From: Lates calcarifer
Lineage: Eukaryota > Chordata > Actinopteri > Centropomidae
Reading direction: 5' to 3'
DNA: 64,000 nucleotides
Assembly (NCBI RefSeq): GCF_001640805.2
Contig: NC_066833.1
Span: 6,037,456-6,101,455 of the forward strand
Shown: positions 50,001-59,000 of the stretch, in pieces
How the letters are laid out: the number at the start of each line of letters is the position of its first letter
Position numbering within the stretch: the first letter of the stretch is position 1
Program-made: the position numbers and the translations under genes
Notes under the pieces: model-generated
Told to the model about the DNA's origin: nothing
What the model saw: only the letters and a program-made list of their open reading frames with translations
Database searches by the model: none

Positions 50001-53000
50001 CCATCATATAATGCTACATGAGACTGTTAGCTCCAGGCTTGTTGAAGCAACCAGAATGATATCATTAGATGTGTTTAGAAATTAGTTCGCAAAAACTTTG
50101 TTTACATTTCCAAGAGAGTGGCCATGCTCCAATTTATTCCATTTTCCCTTGTCCTCTTACTGATCTAACAACATGAGTAAAGGAGGTGTATGTGGGGGCC
50201 AACTACAGGTTGTTGCTACATATTTATGTAGTCATGGCCACAATTCAATTTAAATCCCCCTTGTGACTATACCCAGCCTGCATTAAAGAAGCCAAGGATG
50301 CTGTAACTGCTGTCTTACTGGAACAAGGAGATAAGGTTTGAAAAACCTTTCCTGATGTAAGGAAAACCTGTGTTGTTGCTGTGAGGTTTGAGTTTAAATT
50401 CCAAAATTCCAAAAACTACTGACATGTTGATGAAGAATCATGTGCCTTTTCAAGTGTCCTTGACCAAATTAGAAAATCACCTATCAACTCCTTGAAAGCT
50501 TCTATATAGCAGAAGTAAGTCATCAGACAGAATTCAGCTAATTGTATTAGAAGTAAACAGAAACACTCACTTGGTGACAATGGTGGACCTGACAGGATCT
50601 CATCCTCTCCATTCAAATGTTTCTGGAAGTCATCCAGAGTCATCCAGTCCAGGTTGAGGTCCATTCCAAGGCTCAAAGTGGCTTGGCCCTTGTCTATACA
50701 ACACAAACAATTCAGACAGATGCTTCAGTAGTTGTTACAGACAGAAATCTTGCATACCGAATTGAATCTCTTTGGGAATCTTGCTCACATATGTTTCAAT
50801 CCACAGTTTTGGTATGAACACTGGGGTCACATGTTAAGATGGCCAAAGAAATCCCACAAATTGACATCTCAACTATGCAGAGGGAACTGTTAGGCATGAA
50901 ACACCGGTCTGACATCTGGAAGCAGCAAAGATCAGCATTTGTTTAGTGGCCAAACACACACATACCTGATTTGTCAGCGCCCTCTGGTGGGTCCTGGGTG
51001 TCCTGATTGTCATCACATGCCATGAAGAGTCTGGGCTCACTGTCCTCTCTCCTCTTCCTCCTGTCATCTGTTGGGGTTCTCCTATCCCAGCTAGGCCTCT
51101 CCTCTGGCCTCTCCTTCCGCTCCCGTGAATCCTCTCCAGGTCCTTTGCTTTGCTGTAGTTTCTTCTCCTTCCTTCTCATCACTGTCCAGGCTGAAACCAT
51201 AACTCTGGCCGGGTCTGGGAACTAAAGAGAGAGCAGACAAGTTGTCATATTTCTTTGTATAGGTGTCATAAAGAGACTAAACAGTTTTTCACCCTCTGTC
51301 ACAGCTGTAGAAAACATCAGTTTATTTTATGTTCAAGATTGCCATTCCCCATTCCAGATCGGTGTAGTAGTAACATAACATAACAGTCTGTTTGAGACTG
51401 TTTGTAAAACTCTCTTATTACCTGTAATAACTGTAGTCTGAAACTGTATGTCAAGGATTTGACTGACACAACTGAACAACTGAAAAAAGAGAGGTGTGAT
51501 ACTTGTGGAGCAACAGTGACTTTAAAAAAAAAAAGAAAAAGAAAAAGTGTGTTCATTCTTCCATTTTTGCAATAACTATTAAGCCCAAGACCACCAACAG
51601 CCATTTCCCCTGTTGAGTTGTATTTGAGTTGGATAATGGACCTTTATTTATCGGCAAGCTAATATAACCTATTTCCGCATGATTTTACATGTCTTAATTT
51701 AATGCTTAGTGACTTCTAAGTGATCAAGTCATCACAGAACCATTGCTAATAGCTTAACTTGAAGAAGCACTTGTCCTGTTAAATGTACAAATGACTGATT
51801 TTAGTAATTTCCAAACACATACAGTACTGTGTAAAAGTTTTAGGCACCTTAAATGTTTTTCCTCTTATCCTTCATCAGTATCATCAGGGAGGTGTCTGAT
51901 TGGTCCCAGATTAGTTCTGCAGCAGGACATAGTCCAAACACACAGCATCATAAATAACTATCCTCAGAGACAAGAACAACAAGGAGTCCTGCAGTAGATG
52001 ATCTGACCCCCACAGAGCCCTGATCTCAACATCACAGAGTCAGTCTGGGATTACATGAAGAGACAGAAGACACTGAGACAGCCTGAATCTACAGAGGAAC
52101 TGAGACAACTTCTCCAAGATGCTGGTACAAACTATCTAGGTACAGGTGCACTGAGGAGAACTGAAGCTGTTTTAAAGGCAGTGGGGGGAGAGGGTAGGGG
52201 GTGTTACAGAAAATACTGATCTGATTTAGGTTTTTTTAGGTTTTTTTTATTAATAAAAATTAATCATGGGATTATTTTTGACAGCATCTTCGCTTTACTT
52301 TTAGTGTCTAAAACTTTGGCACAGTACTGCATATATTAGGCATTTTAATTACTTTTTGAAGTCAATCAACCAAGCCAATTTAAGTTGATTAGTCTTAACG
52401 TCATTATTAACACGTTCTCTCCAACCAAATCAAAATAATATGTTCTCATGTCATGAGTCATGTTTTTTGCACTGTAGTGTACAGAAACTTTACCTCCCAA
52501 GCCCCACTCATAAAGAACACACCTCAACAGTGTATATATGATCTGAGCTGAATCTAAAGCACAGAACCTGAATTGTTCATATATAATGAGTGTAACGATT
52601 CAATCAACTCACGTTTCGTTACGATACTTGACAAAGGGACCATGATTCGATACACTCATGATACATCTAAGGATACATGAAGAAACAATGAAAACATACT
52701 AAGATATTAGAATTCTTATTTATTTCTTCTTAGTATAAACTGCAAAAATAAAATCACTTATCTCAAATCTCTTGTTGCTACAAAACCAAGTTTCTTACAG
52801 TGTTTTCCTTATTATAAAACTAAATTCCAGTTTAAATGTAAAAACAAAATCTTTCTTGCAGTCATTCTCTTATTGTGCAGATATATAATATAATATTATA
52901 TATTATAATAATATAATATATAATATAATGCAATATTTATCTTGTGGTACAATTATGTTTCCATTTATTACAATGATATTTTTTGTGTTGAGTGTTGTGT

Positions 53001-56000
53001 TGGGGATTGTTTAGCCTAATTATGTTGCTAAGCTAGCAAGTGTTGTCGGTCCATGTACAGTGAGTTTTTCAAAGTAAATCAGCCATAAAAGTCTTTGGTT
53101 AGTTCAGTTTAACCTGCAGGAGTTTGTGAAGCTGCTATAACATGTTCTGCTGCCACAGAGGAAACAAATTATTGACAAGTGAAAACAAGTTCACAGCGTC
53201 TCCTGACGTCTTTACTAGGGATCGACCGATATGGTTTTTCAGGCCGATACGATTATTAGTAGTCAAGGAGGCCGATAACCGATATTTGGAGCCAATATTC
53301 ATTTGCAGTAAAAATGGCATAAAAATTTTGAATAATACAAACTCCGGCGCTTAACTTTGTTTAAATGCCTTTAAAATATGTTTATTAAACAGCTTTTCAG
53401 ATTTGCAACATGTTAAAGGTTTTTTTTTTTTTTATCTTAGACAATAGACAGCTTTGTTTTTTAAATTCTAACAAAAAGTGCAGGGAGCTCCCAGGCTCAG
53501 CAGCATGTCTTATAAAGTTAAATTAAAACTTAAACAAATAAATATCTCCCTAAAGTTTTCTATAGCAAATAAAGTTTACCAAAATTTCAATATAACTGAA
53601 ATGTTATTTTATCTTTCACTTATCTTTGTTTTAAGTCCAAACAAAAAAGTGCAGGGAGCTCCCAGGGTCAGCAGCGTCTCTTATAAGTTAACTGAAATTT
53701 TAATTAAATAAATAAATAGCTTCCTGAAGTTTTATAAAGTCAATAAAACAAAGTTAAATAAAATTTGCACAGAAATGTGAATCTCAAATCAATTAGTAGT
53801 CCCAATTGAGCACCACCAGATTGTGGTGCAAAAAGCAGAGTTGTTCTGTGTGTGAGCACTGTGCATGCACAGCTTTCACTGCTGATTGGCTGTTGCCATG
53901 GCTCTGTGTATAACCAATCAGATGGTGCTGTGGGCGGGACAATGCTGGAGACAGAGTAGTGACTACAGAGAGAGAGGCGCGGCTGCATCAGCGCCAAAAT
54001 AACCGCGTTTTAAATTGATCTCTCATCGGCCAACGGATTAAAAAAAACGGCTGATGCCGATATGCGTCAAAATGCCGAATATCGGCGCCGATAATCGGCC
54101 CGGCCGATAATCAGTCGATCCCTAGTCTTTACTGCAGAAATGAAATGTGGTGTAAATCTGTCAAATAGCCGGGAATCACAACTGCTACAGATAATGAGTC
54201 TGAAAAATATTAACTGTCAGAGAAAACAATTATTCAAGAGGAATAAGAGTGATAGAGGGATTAACTCACTAAAATCACTAGTTAGCTGATGAGTGGTCAC
54301 TAGGAAAGCAAGCAGTCTACAGACATCAAACTGAACAGAATCTGAAGTAGCCAAACACTGTTTCATTGTCAGAGGCTGTGGGAAGATGAGAAAATTGCAG
54401 TCCAAACCTATTCACTCTAAGTCTTTTACCAGTGTTATTTCGTATGGCACACAGTATGATCGCTCACAGAAGTGCAAAGGATTACTTCAGGATGCAGCAC
54501 GCACTTCATCAGTCACATTCGCGATACAGTTTTTCGGTGTCACAATGTGTATTATCACGCGGTGCATCATGTCACGGTGCATTGTTACACCCCCAACATA
54601 TATATGTGTATATACATATACATATATATATATATATATATATATGTACAAAAAACCTTGATAATATGATATATATGATATCTATGACAAATATATAACA
54701 AATACTAACAACAGCAAAATGAGGGCCTTTCATTTGGTTTTAGAGGAGTAGATATTTATGCGCCCAAAAAAATGGGATGTGTCCAAACCACCAATAAAAA
54801 CCACAATCAATATGAGGCAGTATTGTTCATCTATAGTATTGGTTTGGTAAATTTACAACTATTTACATCATCTGTCATAGCACGACTAAGTCCATTCTCC
54901 AGTCCTCCGCCCATCTGCTGGTACTTTAAGACTGTTTTGTTTCTCTTGTTCTTTTCTTCGCCACACATTCAGGGGCATTTCAGCGCTATAGCCAAATCAC
55001 ACTGGTATGTGTGATTTCTAGTGTGCCCTTTTAATTACAAGCACTTCCACATTTGCACTGTGAGCCCACCTTACTATATGGATTTTACCATATAAATATC
55101 CGTGCCTTAGCCAATGACTGGACAGCACAAACAGGGCTACCACTACCAACAGCTGACTTATAGCTAGGAAACACTGCCGTTAAGTCCACACACACAATGA
55201 GAACAAGGAAAATAGGAGTGCTAAGACTGTACGTTATTCTTCCTTTCATCCCAGCATCAGAGCCTCAGTCACTCTTTGCCTTAGACACACTCATAGAAAT
55301 GACCTTCAACAACTCTGACCAAGACAACTAGGCTATTAAACTCAACTCTCACTGTGTGTAACCTTTCTCTCTTGCTCTCACCACAGATGCATTGTTGATG
55401 CAGGACACACAAGTCTGGATTACACACACATCCAAAGTAGTGAATAAACCAACCTATCTGGCATGTCATGTATTGTTGAAAAGCTTAAAATGTACTCTGT
55501 TGGATGACATCTTTGTCAATCAAGTCCAGAAAGGTTTCAGCAAATCCTCTGTGTATATTCTGATTTGCTATTTTAGGCATCTGCTTGCTTGGACATGCAT
55601 AGCAAGTTTTAAAAATTGATTACTCTATTTAAAAAAAATAAAAAACTAAATAAAAAAACACCCACACACATAACCTTTTGTGGACACCTCCAGCTTCATA
55701 ACTGCACATTTCACAATGGTTTTAGTTAGCAGATACAGTTTGTAGATACAAGAAAATCTTGTAAAAATTAAAATACATCAGCACCACATATAAATTTCTA
55801 ATCTGACAGCTTGCAAGTGAGTAACAATTTTAAGAACCCCATGTGTATGATGAACTCCTTTGTTACTGTTACTGAGCAACATGTAAACTAGACCCTGGTG
55901 GCCAAATGCCAGGGTGGGGACTGCAGGAAAGAGGCTAAAGATGAAATTACACCTTAACTTTGCTTTCTTTTTTTTCACCTTGTGTAAAAATGCTCTTTCA

Positions 56001-59000
56001 CTGAGTGTGATTTTTCAGTGTTCTGTGTAATGCATACCATCTGACTGCTTAGTCCTCTCTGTCTTCTCAGGCTCTGGTTTCTGAACTGGAGACTCTTTGG
56101 AAGTCCTGGGGATCTTCTCAATCTTTCCTATTAGCTAATGTTAGCACAAAAAAGAAAGAGCAACATTGTTAACACCTTGTCATTTTCCAAGAAAGCTGAG
56201 CAAACATTCACACTGACTAAGGAAATGAGATGAAAATGAACATGTTGTCAGCATTTGTCACCATGAAATATACTGAAATGGAAATTAAATTTTCATTCTT
56301 AAATTTTTATCAGTTCCCCGTCTTAGATTTCACAACCAAGGGATGCACACTTTTCATCTGGAGATCTGCGAAATGTCGCCTTGCCAGTATACCTATTATT
56401 ACGTTTAACAAAGCTTGGTAAAAGTCAAGCAAATGAGGCCTATATTTAGTATATTTAATTAACAGTTAACTCTGAACAACTGAAAACACAAATCCTGTGG
56501 AGGAGCTACACTATTTATCTGGCTGGTTTGGTAAAGAGATGTAGAAGCTTATGTTTTTGTTGAGAAACCTTTTCCACATTGACACACAGAGGTCAGCAAT
56601 AAAACCATCCATCAAGGTTTATCAGAAAAGCTCAGTGCCATTTATGCACGTAACACAAGTAATTGTGTTGTTACATATATTGGACCAGAGATGTTTATAA
56701 TAGTGTATGTAGCCCTAACGCTGTACCTTTGTGGGTTTGCTGCTGCTCTTCTCTGGTGGGGGCTGATGAACTGGTTGCCGGCGGGGGGCACGATCCTTGG
56801 CCTCACAGTTCAATAGGAACTTCTCAAACAGGTTAGTGGAGCCTGCGGCATCCTTCTGTCCCAACACCTCTTCTTTAACCACCTCGTCCTCCTTAACCTT
56901 GTTACTACTAGGTGCTGTAACAGAAGATGACGAGCACGATGATGATGTGGAGGAAGATGGGACTTTGGAGGGAGCTGACAAGCTCTCCTGCCCTTTGCTT
57001 TTTGCCTTTTTATGTAGGGTGGAGCTATCACTTGAGTCTGAATGTGGAGCATTCTCCTCCTTGCTTTTAGAGGTGAGGCTCTTTAGTTTTTGGAGGCTGC
57101 TTTCTTTCTGGGAAGTGTCTGGCTTTTTGCTCTTTTTGTCATGGATGAGATCCTTAATGCCCTGCAGCTTTACCTCCCACTTTCCCTTCTTTTGTTTGGT
57201 CTTATCATCCAAACGTGCCTTTTCTGATGACTTTGTTACAGTTTCTGTCGATGTAGTGTCGTCCATTTGGGACTCTGATGGGCCCTCACTCAGTTCATCT
57301 TCTACAGGTGCAACAGCCTCATCTTCAGAGGTTTCAATCTTCCGTTCCTTCTTCACCTTCTTTTTCTTCCCCTCCTCTCCCCTTTCTTTCTTATGCTTTC
57401 CTCCCTCTTTTCCCTTTTCCTTTTTGTGTTTTTTGGAGGGAACAGGCTCATCATCATCGTCTTCAGAGTCAACCACTCGCTTTTTTGATTCAGTCTTTTT
57501 CTCCCTGGGTGGAGAGGGTGTGGTGGGGGCCCTTTCTTCCTCTTCATCGTCCGTCTCTGGTGCAGGTAGAGGCCTGACCTCCTCCTTCCGTTTGTCTTTC
57601 TTCTTCTTCTTTTTGTCCTTTGGAACTGGTACCTCTTCTTCTTCCCGGATCTTTTTCTTTTTCTTCTTCTTGACTGGTGCCTCAGCTGGACGGTCTTTGT
57701 CACTGTCACTCTCTGAGTCTGCATCAAACACGTCACTTTTTGTAGGCAGCAGTTTCTAGTAGAACAAACAATGTCACATTTTAAGACCATATATAGTTTT
57801 GCTTTCTGACTTAAGTCTGATAGTTAATTCTCTGTGCAAACAAACAGATGCATCTGTTTTATGACCCACAAATACAAACACTGACCACTACGGATCAGAT
57901 CACATACACTTCAGCAGTGTTTCAACAGAAACACTGAATTATTCATTTTATTGCTATCCAAAGAGACACTGCTGTTCATACTGTAATTACTTTAGAAATT
58001 AGTCAATATGATCTTCATATGCAACAGCAAAATAAACTATAACTTCATTCATCTAATTTTGCTCAGAAAATATTTGGTCCACTGCAAATATCTGCAAAAT
58101 GAATTATTATCTTCAACTTTTACCTTGTTCTTTCTGCACTGTGGAATTGGACAATCTATATCTATATAACTCCAAATTTTTTGACAGCCAAAATACAAGA
58201 ACCAAAGCACCAACCAAATTACTGTTTTGGTAAATACAGTATCAGTAGCATTCTGTCACAATGACTGTCAGTAAGACTTACCACGCTCTTCTTGGCTTCT
58301 GCTTCTTTCTTGGCCTTAGCATCAGCCAAGGACTTCTTAAAAGCTAAAAGGACTTCGCGACAGTCCTCTAAATGGGCCTCTGGCTCCCAAGTGTCATCGT
58401 CAGAACAGTAATTCTTCCAGCGGACTCTGTAAAGCACTTCACCCTGAAAACAGAGAGAGATAGTTAACAGTATGAAGTTCAGTTTCACCATGACACCAAC
58501 CTGACAAGGTGGCTAGTTTTCCAGAGGGTGGCTGCAGACATGCAAACATTAATTAAATTAATAATTGTAATATTTTTGAATTTCCTTTGATTCACTAATT
58601 GTATGCATAAACACTGCAGCAAAAATGTAAACATCCACACTTGCAAGGCAACAAAAATACCTGCACCTAGACCATATTAAAGCAGTTATACAAAACAAGC
58701 CAAAAATGGGACAACCTAGGAAATGATTGAGAGGTAAAGGGTTTCTGATACACATGTATGATATGAAGTTTAGCAATAAAGTTTGATTTGTCATTGTTTA
58801 GTGTGCAGGACCATACCATACCAAACACGAGTACTTAATTGTGCACTTGCAGCGTCAACATCTATTAAAGAATCTAATCAGCTTGATTACAAGATAGTGC
58901 AGACTGAGTCTTTTTGTCTGTTGAGAGCCTAAAATGTGTTTACGAGAGTAAGCACATGCATCAAGAGAACAGAGCAATGCTGAAAAGTGTGAAAACAACA

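Larger units (their letters stand above)
51225..56030. other. mphosph8 intron 4
   Basis: A 4.8 kb intron carrying the deleted Tc1 element, the 909-bp hAT element and a TA/CATA microsatellite (54597-54645). No exon is seen. Confidence 0.55.

Noticed and set aside
56797..57759. A 320-codon Ser/Phe-rich plus-strand frame
   Set aside because: It is the antisense shadow of mphosph8 exon 3, whose Lys/Glu codons read as Phe/Leu/Ser on the other strand.
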